DNA from: CAZNRY01 sp964575675
GTDB lineage: Bacteria > Eisenbacteria > RBG-16-71-46 > CAIMUX01 > VGJL01
Length of the DNA: 13,057 nt
Direction of reading: 5' to 3'
NCBI GenBank assembly: GCA_964575675.1
Contig: CAZNRY010000117.1
Span: 1-13,057, forward strand
Below, one piece after another: positions 1-7,549 of this stretch. The translations under genes were made by a program, and so were the position numbers. The notes under the pieces are model-generated. The model saw only the letters and a list, made by a program, of their open reading frames with translations, made no database searches and was not told where the DNA came from. The number at the start of each line of letters is the position of its first letter. Position 1 is the stretch's first letter.

Positions 1-2
1 TC

Positions 3-1859
3 TCGCTCGTGCGCGATGACCGGGACATTGGCCACGCAGACGAGGCGGCCTACGTCCAGATGGCCAACTCGCTGATCCATGGGCGGGGTCTCGACGTCAA
101 CTACGTCTCCTTCTTCTTCATTCCCTATGACCGGGAGATCACGCGACGCGAAGACCACTGGCCGCCGTTTCTTTCCTTCACGATCGCGCCGTTTCTGGCG
201 ATCTTCGGCAACACGCCCCGAGTGGCGCGCATCGCGCCGATCTTGATCGGATCCTTGGGGCTTCCCTTGATGACGGCCTGGTTGGGTCTCCGCTATAGCC
301 GCAGGACGTACGTCGGTTTGCTGGCGGGGCTCCTCATGATTGCGAACTCCGCGATGTTCAACGACTCGATGCGGACGATGTCGGACGTCGCCACGGCCAT
401 GCTCGTGACGGGACTCTGCGCCGCGCTGTTGACGGCGCGGGACAAACCCAGGGCGCACATCGCGGCCGGCCTTTTCGCTGCGGCCTGTTTCTACGCGAAG
501 GGGTCGCTCCTGCTGCTGATCGTCCTCTACCCCGCGCTCGCGATCCTGGCCTGCGGTTGGCGCGCGATCCGGAGCCGCTGGCTTTATGTTGGACTCGCCG
601 CCGCGGTTCTCTGCGTCTCTCCGTGGCTGATCTCGAGCTATCGCCTCTTCGGCAATCCACTCCACTCAACGCAGAACTACGTGAGCAGTTTCTTCGGCGT
701 CGAGGCGCTTGATCCATCCCTCTATAGGCCCTATTGGGGGCGCGATCTTCCCAAGGTCGGCGACCGCTGGAAGGGGGATCCCGTCAAGCTCAGGCGGCGG
801 CTCGCAATGAACCGGGAACAGATGACCCGCTGGGCGATTCTGGGGCCGAGCACGACCGAGCGCGCCTGGCAGGACCTTGGACCTGCCGGGGCCGCGACCT
901 ATCGGTTCCTGATCGGGGGCCCGAAGCCGGTCGGGGGGATCCAGCCCGGCGAAGGGGGCCTCCGGGAGGAGCCTGGCACAGCTTCCGCCCCGAGAGGAGC
1001 TCCACCGGGTCGGCGGGAGGAGCCGCTCACGAGCCTTTGCGGGATCTCGGCGGTTCTCTTTGTCGCGGTGCTCCTGCTCGGAGTGATTGCCGGAGCCCTC
1101 GGGCTGCGCCTCCCGGGGAAGGGCCGGCCGCACCCGGTGGCGGGTTCCGAGGTCAGCCCGAAGTCGCATCCTTGGTCACCCGAGGATGATGGCCACGGCC
1201 CGTCGCTGCTGGGGCCGACGCTCGCGCTTCTGCTCGTCATGCTGCCGCACTGGACGTTCATGGTCTACATGTGGAAGGCGATTCCGCGCTTCTCCTATCC
1301 GTTCCTCCCGCTCCTTGCGGTGATCGGCTGCACCGGCGCGGGGCGGTTGGTCGAGCTCTTGTTGAGGGTTGTGCGCAGGCGCCCGACACCCCGCGGGGAT
1401 GGATGGGTGACCCTTGTCTTGGGGGTCACAGCCTTGGTCCTCCTGCTCGTGGACGGAAGCGGGCTCAAGTCGATGACGGCGCCCCGGAAGCGCGCCGATG
1501 CGGTCACGATCAATCGGCCGATCACGCGCGAGCCCTATCCGGAAATCGGAGAGTGGATCGCAAGGAACATTCCCGGCGCGGTCGTCATGGCGCGCAATCC
1601 GTGGGAGCTTCTCTACTACGCCGGGCCGGCGAACAAGGCGGTCAACGTCCCCTTCTCTTCGCCGGCGGACATCTTCTCGATCGCGCGCTACTACCGCGTG
1701 ACGCACTACCTCTCCGATGCGCCGAGGCCGGGCATGGAAGCGTTCGTGAGCGGCGATCATCCGGGCATGCAGCCGCTCCCGGAGGCGCCCGGGCGCCTGT
1801 TCAAACTGGACTATGCGTGGCTGCCCGACAGCGGCTTGAGCGGCGCCGCGTCTCCCTGA
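3..1859 (+). CDS. GT39/ArnT-like membrane glycosyltransferase, 5'-truncated
   Basis: Likely transfers a sugar from a polyprenyl-phosphate donor to an acceptor on the outer face of the inner membrane, as known for the GT39 (PMT/ArnT) superfamily. The reading frame is open to the left edge; a GTG at 9 is the first possible start, but family members begin with a membrane helix before the acidic motif, so the true start is probably outside the window. Counting from that GTG, the acidic pair D11-E12 in HADEAAY matches the family's catalytic loop. About ten hydrophobic segments follow (roughly 53-70, 77-95, 102-118, 126-143, 151-180, 191-210, 341-366, 400-420, 428-450, 466-482), including RFSYPFLPLLAV at 427-438, where the family often has an R-x-Y-x-x-P motif. 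Two hydrophilic Gly/Pro-rich stretches (304-340 and 368-399) are unusual. A soluble C-terminal tail starts near 490. Sugar and acceptor cannot be told. Superfamily call fairly sure, exact family less so. Confidence 0.8.
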   Translation, partial: SLVRDDRDIGHADEAAYVQMANSLIHGRGLDVNYVSFFFIPYDREITRREDHWPPFLSFTIAPFLAIFGNTPRVARIAPILIGSLGLPLMTAWLGLRYSRRTYVGLLAGLLMIANSAMFNDSMRTMSDVATAMLVTGLCAALLTARDKPRAHIAAGLFAAACFYAKGSLLLLIVLYPALAILACGWRAIRSRWLYVGLAAAVLCVSPWLISSYRLFGNPLHSTQNYVSSFFGVEALDPSLYRPYWGRDLPKVGDRWKGDPVKLRRRLAMNREQMTRWAILGPSTTERAWQDLGPAGAATYRFLIGGPKPVGGIQPGEGGLREEPGTASAPRGAPPGRREEPLTSLCGISAVLFVAVLLLGVIAGALGLRLPGKGRPHPVAGSEVSPKSHPWSPEDDGHGPSLLGPTLALLLVMLPHWTFMVYMWKAIPRFSYPFLPLLAVIGCTGAGRLVELLLRVVRRRPTPRGDGWVTLVLGVTALVLLLVDGSGLKSMTAPRKRADAVTINRPITREPYPEIGEWIARNIPGAVVMARNPWELLYYAGPANKAVNVPFSSPADIFSIARYYRVTHYLSDAPRPGMEAFVSGDHPGMQPLPEAPGRLFKLDYAWLPDSGLSGAASP

Positions 1860-1914
1860 TCGATCCCGCCGTCCAGCGGCGCATTGCCGGACTGGGGGCG
1901 CAGGATCTCCAGAG

Positions 1915-1939
1915 GATCCCGTACATGAGATCCCGTACA
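1915..1939. repeat. Short tandem direct repeat, GATCCCGTACA x2
   Basis: The 11-base unit GATCCCGTACA occurs at 1915-1925 and again at 1929-1939 with three bases (TGA) between. Identity is complete over 11 bases and then stops. Function is unknown; it may be a replication slippage product or a site for a dimeric binding protein. Confidence 0.5.
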
Positions 1940-1976
1940 GATTGACGCCCCGGTTTGGCGCTGCGTAAGCTGGGCG

Positions 1977-2070
1977 GTCGCGCTACCCGAACGCGACGGC
2001 CGGTTGGCCACTCGCCGCGGGCAGTCACCGGATGAAGACGACCCGGGTCGGGCGAACGGCGCTGGGTTGA
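1977..2070. repeat. Structured intergenic repeat, copy 1
   Basis: Positions 2008-2070 match 2151-2213 at 56 of 63 bases without gaps. The copy begins with a stem-loop GTCGCG/CGCGAC (1977-1982 with 1992-1997). The main body has potentially pairing ends: CCA and CGCCG at 2008-2017 with CGGCG and TGG at 2057-2065. Inside lies the palindrome CGACCCGGGTCG. It ends in GGCGCTGGGTTGA, which both copies share exactly. It may be a dispersed repeat or a structured RNA element; no known family is recognised. Confidence 0.6.
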
Positions 2071-2104
2071 CCTTTGATCCGAAGCTTGTCGTGAACGGCG
2101 TGCC

Positions 2105-2114
2105 NNNNNNNNNN
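2105..2114. other. Assembly gap (ten N)
   Basis: Ten undetermined bases lie between the two copies of the structured repeat. Runs of exactly ten N are commonly placed by scaffolders, so the true gap length may differ. Because a repeat flanks it on both sides, more repeat copies may have been collapsed or lost here. Confidence 0.9.
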
Positions 2115-2123
2115 CCGTCACGG

Positions 2124-2213
2124 CGCGCACCGACTGCGCGTGCGGCTGGGCCACTCGCCGCGGTCAGTCTCCGGATGAGTACGACCCGGCTCGGCCGATC
2201 GGCGCTGGGTTGA
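2124..2213. repeat. Structured intergenic repeat, copy 2
   Basis: Second copy, 143 bases after the first. The body at 2151-2213 differs from copy 1 at seven positions. Upstream, where primary sequence is poorly conserved, it has its own perfect stem CGCGCA/TGCGCG (2124-2129 with 2135-2140) at nearly the same place as the GTCGCG/CGCGAC stem of copy 1. The outer pairing segments CCA-CGCCG and CGGCG-TGG are unchanged. It ends 52 bases before the methyltransferase start. Confidence 0.6.
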
Positions 2214-2265
2214 TGGGATGGGACGATGACGCCACAGAAATCGCCCCGAGACCAAGGAGCCCCGG

Positions 2266-3045
2266 ATGAAAACGGCCGGTCAATGGGAGGCAATGCTGCC
2301 CTCTGCCCCCTGGCGAGAGCGCCGGAGGGCTCTACGCGCCTTGTTCGAGGGGATCGCGCCGACGTACGACCGGTTGAACCGAGTCCTGAGCCTGGGGATC
2401 GATGCGTCCTGGCGCGCCCGGGCGGCGCGCGAGGCTGCCGCTAAGACGGGGAGCGGCTTGGTGCTGGATCTCGCGTCCGGGACCGGGGACCAAGCGGTCG
2501 CGCTTCTGCGCCATGCGCCGCGGCTAACCGTGCTTCGCCTCGATCTATCCGCAGCGCTGCTCGTTCGCGCCGCCAAGAAACTCGAAGGGGTGGCGAAGAA
2601 CGCACTCCTCGATCCCGCTCCGCCCCTCGTCGCGGAGATGGAGCGGCTACCGATCCGGGAGGGAACGTGCGAGGCGGTCACGATGGCCTTCGCCCTACGG
2701 CATGTCGAGGGGCTGAACTCGTTGATGGATGCCTGTGCGCGCGTGCTGCGTCCCGGGGGAAGGGTCGCGTTCGTGGACATGGCGATCCCGGAGAGCGGCG
2801 TCTGGGGCTGGATCTACCGCGCTTACTTCAGGCGATTGCTGCCGCTCCTCGCGCAGCTCTTCGGCGGAGACCGCGAAGCCTACGAGCTCATGGTGCGTTC
2901 GGTCGCCGCGTTTCCGGGATGGGAGGCTCTGGCGGCGGCGGCGCGGGAGGCTGGTTTCCAGGGCGCCCGCTCAATCCGCCTCACGGGCGGCGCGGCGCGC
3001 GTGTTCATCGCGCGGAAAGGCGAAGCGGCGCCAAACCGGTCTTGA
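2266..3045 (+). CDS. UbiE/MenG-family quinone methyltransferase
   Basis: SAM-dependent C-methyltransferase, probably methylating demethylmenaquinone in the last step of menaquinone synthesis; cytoplasmic or membrane-associated. At 259 residues it is near the family's usual length. Family landmarks in order: LFEGIAPTYDRLNRVLSLG (26-44), matching the YD-x-x-N signature; SAM-binding motif LDLASGTGD (67-75); AFALRH (141-146), in the place of the family's AFGxRN; the post-motif helix ARVLRPGGRVAFVD (158-171); and the C-terminal LTGG (239-242). The ATG at 2266 is preceded by AAGGAG (2254-2259) with six bases of spacing, which fixes the start. The gene seems to stand alone: upstream is the repeat region, downstream a 224-base gap. 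The divergent AFALRH means a related methyltransferase with another substrate is possible, so I give no firm ubiE or menG symbol. Confidence 0.85.
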   Translation: MKTAGQWEAMLPSAPWRERRRALRALFEGIAPTYDRLNRVLSLGIDASWRARAAREAAAKTGSGLVLDLASGTGDQAVALLRHAPRLTVLRLDLSAALLVRAAKKLEGVAKNALLDPAPPLVAEMERLPIREGTCEAVTMAFALRHVEGLNSLMDACARVLRPGGRVAFVDMAIPESGVWGWIYRAYFRRLLPLLAQLFGGDREAYELMVRSVAAFPGWEALAAAAREAGFQGARSIRLTGGAARVFIARKGEAAPNRS

Positions 3046-3228
3046 TCTCCGCGGGGGACGAGATGCCCCTAATGGCTTCGGACAGAACTCTAGGGGGATG
3101 CGGGCTCAAAGCCGCGGCCTCGATCGTCCCCGAGGATGGCCGGGTAGGGGAATCGGGGGCGTGGCGGGATGTCCCTCGGCCGCTCAGGAATCGGCCCGGG
3201 CCCCCGGACGGTCTTCGGGGAACCGTTC

Positions 3229-3257
3229 TTGCGGGGGTTCGCCGTTTCCCTTAGATT
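3229..3257 (+). promoter_or_regulatory. Candidate promoter of the GT2-acpS-GT4 operon
   Basis: TTGCGG (3229-3234) and TAGATT (3252-3257) are 17 bases apart, matching three and four of six consensus sigma70 bases. A start site near 3264 would leave only about six bases before the ATG at 3270, and no good Shine-Dalgarno is visible there, so translation could be near-leaderless. The match is modest. Confidence 0.35.
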
Positions 3258-3269
3258 CGGAAATCGCAT

Positions 3270-4193
<924 letters not shown>

Positions 4194-4206
4194 GATCGAG
4201 ATTCCT

Positions 4207-4599
4207 GTGATCGTCGGCGTCGGCGTTGACCTTGTGGAGGTGGATCGAGTGGGCCGCTCGGCCGACCGCTTTGGCGACCGCTTTCTGAAGAGGATTTATC
4301 ACCCTCGTGAGCTGGAACAGACGCGCGGGGACCGTGTTCAATACCTTGCCTCGCGATTCGCCGTGAAGGAGGCCCTGTTCAAGGCCCTCGGAACCGGGTG
4401 GTCCCGGGGGGTACGATGGATTGATGTCGAGGTCCGGAATCTGCCGAGCGGGCAGCCCGTCCTGGCCCTTCACGGCGAGGCCGCGAGGCGGGCCGAGGAG
4501 ATCGGGGCCGACCGTTACCATGTTTCGATCACACACACCGCAGGCCACGCCGCGGCCGTCGTCGTCCTCGAAGCGACAGTCCCCGGGGCCAAGCCTTGA
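4207..4599 (+). CDS. acpS: Holo-[acyl-carrier-protein] synthase
   Basis: Transfers 4'-phosphopantetheine from coenzyme A to a serine of apo-ACP, activating it for fatty-acid synthesis; cytoplasmic, usually a trimer. At 130 residues it has the family's usual length. VGVDLVEVDR (5-14) supplies the metal ligand D8; ASRFAVKEALFKALGTG (48-64) holds the second metal ligand E55 and the conserved lysines; HVSITHTAGHAAAVVV (105-120) is the C-terminal signature. The start is GTG at 4207, chosen because the family begins MIxGxGxDxV; the Shine-Dalgarno is weak. It lies 13 bases after the GT2 stop and 10 bases before the next ATG, so it is surely co-transcribed with both. A housekeeping gene placed between glycosyltransferases is common enough and need not imply a link to their pathway. 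Confidence 0.95.
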   Translation: MIVGVGVDLVEVDRVGRSADRFGDRFLKRIYHPRELEQTRGDRVQYLASRFAVKEALFKALGTGWSRGVRWIDVEVRNLPSGQPVLALHGEAARRAEEIGADRYHVSITHTAGHAAAVVVLEATVPGAKP

Positions 4600-4609
4600 G
4601 GAGCCATTG

Positions 4610-5656
4610 ATGCGTTCATTCGCTCGACTCCATCCCCTCGTGCTCGCCGCCGTCCTCTGCTCCTGGCCGGCGATTCCGGCCCGGGCGCAGATCCCTTCGG
4701 ATGTGTCCCCGAATGACCCATACGCGAACTTCCCGTTCATTCTGCCGCTCGTGATCACCGACCAGATCTTCACGTTCCGCGCGGGCGTGGAGGCGGAAAT
4801 CCAAGCGGCTGGTCCGGGGTTGAGCCGCGCGGAAGGGGTCTCCGCCCTGGCCGACTCGCTCGTCGCGCGGTGGAACCGCTACGGCGATTTCATGGTGCGC
4901 GAGCACGGCGACTTCTACGAGATGTCCCGCGGACGGGCCTACTGGCTCATCGTGACCGACGACGCGGCGGACACGGTGACCGACCGCTTGGGACGCGTGC
5001 TCGAGGCGTTCGTGAAGGCCCATCCCGCGGAGAGGCTCAGCCCTGTGCGGGCCGAGTGGGAAGTCGCGGCATCCAAGCTCGGGATCCCCGCGAACCGGAT
5101 TTTCGGCTTCCAGTTCGTCGAGCTCGCCAGGCGTGGAGCGGAGCTTCGGAATCAACTTCTCGTCGATCGCCCCGAATCAAAAGCGATCGTCTACGACGCC
5201 TACGCGCGGTTCTTGTGGGATTTGATGCAGTTCTACCGCCAGCTTCACGGCACGTGGTTCGATCGGTACACGATGAGGGTGGCCCAGGAGGACTGGGTCG
5301 TGCACCGTCTTGTGAGCCCCTGCAAGAATCCGCAGTGGAAGCTCCTCTTCAGCCTCACGGCGATCGGGGTCGACACGATGAACGCAGATCCGATGAAGGA
5401 CAGGTTCATGCACCGGATCGTCGTTGCCGATCCCGCCTGTCCCGACACGGCCGACTTCGTCATGCCCCTTCCTCACTACCGGCAGATGGAGCAGGAGTTG
5501 AACAAGAAGTCGGACGCCGAGAAGAAGCAGATCCTCGATCGGATGCTGAGAGAGCAGCAGGCCAGGCCCGAAGTCTCCGGACCCAAGAAGGGCGGGACTC
5601 AAGGTCAGGCCCCTGCCGGACGGACCGTGCCCCCGAAGGGAGAACCCCGGCGCTGA
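4610..5656 (+). CDS. Secreted protein of unknown family
   Basis: Function not recognised. The 348-residue protein starts with a clear signal peptide: basic MRSFARLH, a hydrophobic core to about 20, and a likely cleavage after ARA (24-26), leaving Gln at the mature N-terminus. There is no lipobox, so it is probably periplasmic or outer-surface rather than a lipoprotein. The body is mixed polar and hydrophobic, rich in aromatic residues (for example WDLMQFYRQLHGTWFDRY, 203-220), and looks largely helical. C238 and C277 could form a disulphide. The last 55 residues are charged and then Pro/Gly-rich with a lysine/glutamate helix at 291-318, perhaps flexible. The ATG at 4610 has GAGGAG (4598-4603), which overlaps the acpS stop, at six bases spacing. 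It sits third in the operon and its stop overlaps the start of the following GT4. Possible roles, inferred only: a periplasmic helper in glycan assembly or an unrelated envelope protein. Confidence 0.8.
   Translation: MRSFARLHPLVLAAVLCSWPAIPARAQIPSDVSPNDPYANFPFILPLVITDQIFTFRAGVEAEIQAAGPGLSRAEGVSALADSLVARWNRYGDFMVREHGDFYEMSRGRAYWLIVTDDAADTVTDRLGRVLEAFVKAHPAERLSPVRAEWEVAASKLGIPANRIFGFQFVELARRGAELRNQLLVDRPESKAIVYDAYARFLWDLMQFYRQLHGTWFDRYTMRVAQEDWVVHRLVSPCKNPQWKLLFSLTAIGVDTMNADPMKDRFMHRIVVADPACPDTADFVMPLPHYRQMEQELNKKSDAEKKQILDRMLREQQARPEVSGPKKGGTQGQAPAGRTVPPKGEPRR
5637..5642 (+). promoter_or_regulatory. Ribosome binding site supporting a CTG start
   Basis: AGGGAG (5637-5642) lies ten bases before the CTG at 5653 and inside the coding end of the preceding gene. 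No ATG or GTG in the GT4 frame lies at a usable distance; TTG at 5668 is 25 bases away. This site is the main reason for choosing CTG. Confidence 0.45.
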
Positions 5657-6852
5657 AACCTCGCCTGTTGGCGGTCCTTCCGGACCATCCCTACCCCTTG
5701 ACGATGGGGGGGAGGGTTCGGAATCTCGCCATCCTGACGGCGCTGGCGCCCCGCTTCGATCTCGAGATCGTGACGCTCCTGCACGACCGGGCGCAGCTCA
5801 GCGATCCTGGACCCGTCGCCGGGTTGGGCGCTTGGCGCCCCGTTGTGGCCTGGCATCGTCGCGGGCCCGCCCACCGGATTCTCGGACAGGTCGGCTACCG
5901 GGTCGCCGGGATGAAGTGGGGACGCGAGGCCTGGTTCCTCGCCTCCCGATCCCTCGCCAGGGAGGTCTCAGCCGCGATCCGAGACCATCCCCCCGCGATC
6001 GTTCATTCCGCCTACTGGTTCACCCTGCGCCATTTGTCCAATCGTCCGCGCCCGCCGGTTTGGGTCCTCGACACGCACGACGTCCAGTTCGAACGCTTCG
6101 AGGGCGCCGGAGTCGTGGTGAGCGGCTCCGAACGTCGGGCGGAGCTGGACGAGCTCTCGCGGGCCGATCTCGTGATCGCGATCACGCCCAAGGACGCCGA
6201 GACCTTTAGGGCGGCCCTGGGCCGGGCGCCCCGCATCGAGACGATCGGGATGGGGATTGATCTCACCCACTGGAGCCGCGCCGCGCTGCGCTCGCCCGAG
6301 CAGCGGCGATCGGTTCTCTACTACGGCAACATGGCAGCCGCTGCGAACCGCGCGGCTGCCGTTCACCTCTGTACGGAGATCCTGCCTCTGCTCCGGCTCC
6401 GGCATCCCGCAGTCGAGGTCGTTCTGCTTGGGGCCAATCCCGCACCTGACGTGCGACGGCTGGGCGCGATACCCGGCGTGAGGGTCACGGGAACCGTGGA
6501 CGATCCCAGGAATGATCTCGCATCCGGCGCCGTCTTTGCACTCTCCCTGAAGGGCGGGAGCGGGATTCGAAGCCGCGTTTGCGAGGTCATGGGTCTCGAG
6601 GTCCCCGTCGTTGCGTATCCGGAAGCGCTGGCGGGAATGGACTTCGAGGAAGGACGCCACTATCTTGCCGCCCGCGATCCGCAAGGCTTCGCGGATCAGA
6701 TCGGGCAGATTCTCGATGATCCCGCCCTTGGGGCGCGCATCGCCCGATCGGCGCGGGAAGAGGTGGAGCGGCGCTACAGCATCCGTGCGACGTACGGCAG
6801 GTTCGTCGGCCTCTATGAGGACCTTCTGGCGCACGGCCCCGCGGCGCGATGA
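5653..6852 (+). CDS. GT4-type (GT-B fold) glycosyltransferase, probable CTG start
   Basis: Retaining glycosyltransferase likely acting at the cytoplasmic face of the membrane on an envelope glycan or lipid-linked sugar. The 399-residue protein starts, if CTG is read as Met, MKPRLLAVLPDHPYPLTMGG, a typical GT4 N-terminal strand and glycine loop. Further landmarks: LDTHDVQFERFE (139-150), like the HN/HD-V-x-x-x-R segment of exopolysaccharide transferases; VLYYGNMAAAANRAAAV (221-237), the start of the second Rossmann domain; GSGIRSRVCEVMGLEVPVVA (302-321), the nucleotide-sugar site; and EGLxxA-like GMDFEEGRHYLAA (328-340). No signal peptide. CTG at 5653 overlaps the previous TGA stop (CTGA), suggesting translational coupling. 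TTG at 5668 or ATG at 5704 are alternatives, the latter losing the first strand. Last gene of the operon. Family clear; substrate unknown. It resembles the transferases tied to PEP-CTERM/EpsH exopolysaccharide loci, but no such genes are here. Confidence 0.88.
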   Translation: MKPRLLAVLPDHPYPLTMGGRVRNLAILTALAPRFDLEIVTLLHDRAQLSDPGPVAGLGAWRPVVAWHRRGPAHRILGQVGYRVAGMKWGREAWFLASRSLAREVSAAIRDHPPAIVHSAYWFTLRHLSNRPRPPVWVLDTHDVQFERFEGAGVVVSGSERRAELDELSRADLVIAITPKDAETFRAALGRAPRIETIGMGIDLTHWSRAALRSPEQRRSVLYYGNMAAAANRAAAVHLCTEILPLLRLRHPAVEVVLLGANPAPDVRRLGAIPGVRVTGTVDDPRNDLASGAVFALSLKGGSGIRSRVCEVMGLEVPVVAYPEALAGMDFEEGRHYLAARDPQGFADQIGQILDDPALGARIARSAREEVERRYSIRATYGRFVGLYEDLLAHGPAAR

Positions 6853-6880
6853 TGAAGAGCAAGCTGGTTCCGCGAATCAG

Positions 6881-6915
6881 AAAACGAGAGACCCCGGTAG
6901 GTCCCGGGGTCTCTC
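6881..6915 (-). terminator. Intrinsic terminator of the HU gene
   Basis: A perfect 12-base-pair stem, GAGAGACCCCGG (6886-6897) with CCGGGGTCTCTC (6904-6915), encloses a six-base loop. Read on the minus strand it is followed by GTTTTCTGATT, a modest U-tract. It lies 41 bases beyond the HU stop and 34 beyond the convergent GT4 stop. On the plus strand no U-run follows, so it would terminate the operon less well, though it may still protect the 3' end. Confidence 0.8.
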
Positions 6916-6955
6916 ACGTTCAAGTGTCGACTCGAAGATCGAATCCTCGAGGAGA

Positions 6956-7237
6956 CTACTTCTTCTTCAGCACCGTCTCCTTCAGGTTCTTCGCGACGGT
7001 GAACTTGACCACCTTCTTCGCGGCGATCTTGATCGCCTCGCCCGTCTGCGGATTGCGGCCCATGCGGGCCTTGCGGTTGAGGACCTTGAACTTGCCGAGG
7101 CCGGTCAAGGGGACGTCGCCGCCCTTTTTCAGGGTCTTCTCCACCACTTCGGTGAGGCCTTCGAGAAAACACTTGGTTTGCTTCTTCTCCAGGCCTGCCG
7201 CATTTGCGAGCGCCTCGACGAGCTGGGTCTTGGTCAT
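6956..7237 (-). CDS. hup: HU-family nucleoid DNA-binding protein
   Basis: Small histone-like protein that binds and bends DNA as a dimer in the nucleoid. The 93-residue sequence MTKTQLVEALANAAGL onward shows the helical dimerisation half, then VPLTGLGKFKV (43-53), the arm motif GRNPQTGE (60-67) with its intercalating proline, and the closing AAKKVVKFTVAKNLKE (72-87). Length matches the family (about 90). The frame stays open far upstream, but ATG at 7237 is the right start: it matches the family N-terminus and has AAGGAGGG (7247-7254 on the minus strand) nine bases before it. C23 is unusual for HU. It is transcribed away from the C25 peptidase gene and converges on the GT4 operon, with the hairpin terminator between. 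IHF-like proteins share the fold; the GRNPQTGE arm and short tail favour HU. Confidence 0.96.
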   Translation of the reverse strand: MTKTQLVEALANAAGLEKKQTKCFLEGLTEVVEKTLKKGGDVPLTGLGKFKVLNRKARMGRNPQTGEAIKIAAKKVVKFTVAKNLKETVLKKK

Positions 7238-7296
7238 AGCTTTGATCCCTCCTTGGGTTCCACTTGGCTCCGTCTCGTCCAATCGAGACCGCTCTT

Positions 7297-7325
7297 TTGG
7301 TAACATCAGGGCGAGCTGCAGGCAA
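7297..7325 (-). promoter_or_regulatory. Weak candidate promoter for HU
   Basis: On the minus strand TTGCCT (7325-7320) and TACCAA (7302-7297) are 17 bases apart. Each matches only three consensus bases. It would give a leader of about 50 bases. HU genes are usually strongly expressed, so the real promoter may be elsewhere or use another sigma factor. Confidence 0.25.
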
Positions 7326-7371
7326 CAGGATTCTTCAAGGAAAGCCGCGAAAAATGCCCTCCAGAGGATTC

Positions 7372-7389
7372 CGGGCCTCCGGAGGCCCG
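7372..7389. promoter_or_regulatory. 18-bp perfect palindrome, possible operator
   Basis: CGGGCCTCCGGAGGCCCG is a perfect dyad with no spacer. Its centre lies about 58 bases before the predicted start site of the peptidase transcript and about 90 before that of HU, a position suited to an activator or repressor dimer. No U-run follows on either side within ten bases and no gene ends here, so a terminator is unlikely. Confidence 0.45.
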
Positions 7390-7401
7390 CGCCGAGCCGC
7401 G

Positions 7402-7431
7402 TTGACGACCGCCTCCGGCAGACGATAGACT
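7402..7431 (+). promoter_or_regulatory. Sigma70-like promoter of the C25 peptidase gene
   Basis: TTGACG (7402-7407) matches five of six consensus bases at -35; TAGACT (7426-7431) matches four of six at -10, with an 18-base spacer. The start site would be near 7438, giving an unusually long leader of about 157 bases. Confidence 0.55.
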
Positions 7432-7441
7432 GCCACCGTTG

Positions 7442-7549
7442 GTCCATCCTCGCGCGAGCGGAGGATGGACGTACCCTTCCAGGGGAGGCGGCGGGACGCC
7501 GCCTCCCGAGTCGAATGAACCCACCGGTCCTCAGAGAATGGGAGACCGG
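7442..7549 (+). promoter_or_regulatory. Structured 5' leader with three stem-loops
   Basis: Stem 1: GTCCATCCTC (7442-7451) pairs perfectly with GAGGATGGAC (7461-7470), nine-base loop. Stem 2: GGGAGGCGGCG (7483-7493) pairs perfectly with CGCCGCCTCCC (7497-7507), three-base loop. Stem 3: CCGGTC (7524-7529) with GACCGG (7544-7549), fourteen-base loop. None is followed by a U-run, so they are not intrinsic terminators. They begin within a few bases of the predicted transcription start. Roles such as transcript stabilisation, translational control or protein binding are possible; no known riboswitch class is recognised. Confidence 0.5.

Larger units (their letters stand above)
1860..2265. other. 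Gene-free region with repeats and an assembly gap
   Basis: No convincing gene lies between the GT39 stop and the methyltransferase start. The stretch holds a small inverted repeat (CGCCG/CGGCG, 1867-1881), an 11-base direct repeat GATCCCGTACA (1915-1925 and 1929-1939, period 14), two copies of a longer repeat (1977-2070 and 2124-2213) and a run of ten N. A short open frame crosses the N run, but its second-half reading comes from the repeat and shows no codon-like substitution pattern. I see no clear promoter for the downstream gene here. Confidence 0.7.

Noticed and set aside
1867..1881. CGCCG/CGGCG hairpin after the GT39 gene as terminator
   Set aside because: Only five pairs and no following U-run.
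2004..2213. Small open frame crossing the N run
   Set aside because: Its reading passes through undetermined bases, and differences between the two repeat copies are not biased to third codon positions.
1977..2213. CRISPR or integron attC-type array
   Set aside because: Only two copies, diverged, 143 bases apart, with no cas, integrase or cassette genes nearby.
4870..5652. Upstream extension of the GT4 frame across the secreted protein gene
   Set aside because: The translation is Arg-rich and without structure; the overlapping frame has a signal peptide and ribosome site, so it is the real gene.
5968..6834. Minus-strand open frame opposite the GT4 gene
   Set aside because: No recognisable domain and fully covered by the conserved GT4 sequence on the plus strand.
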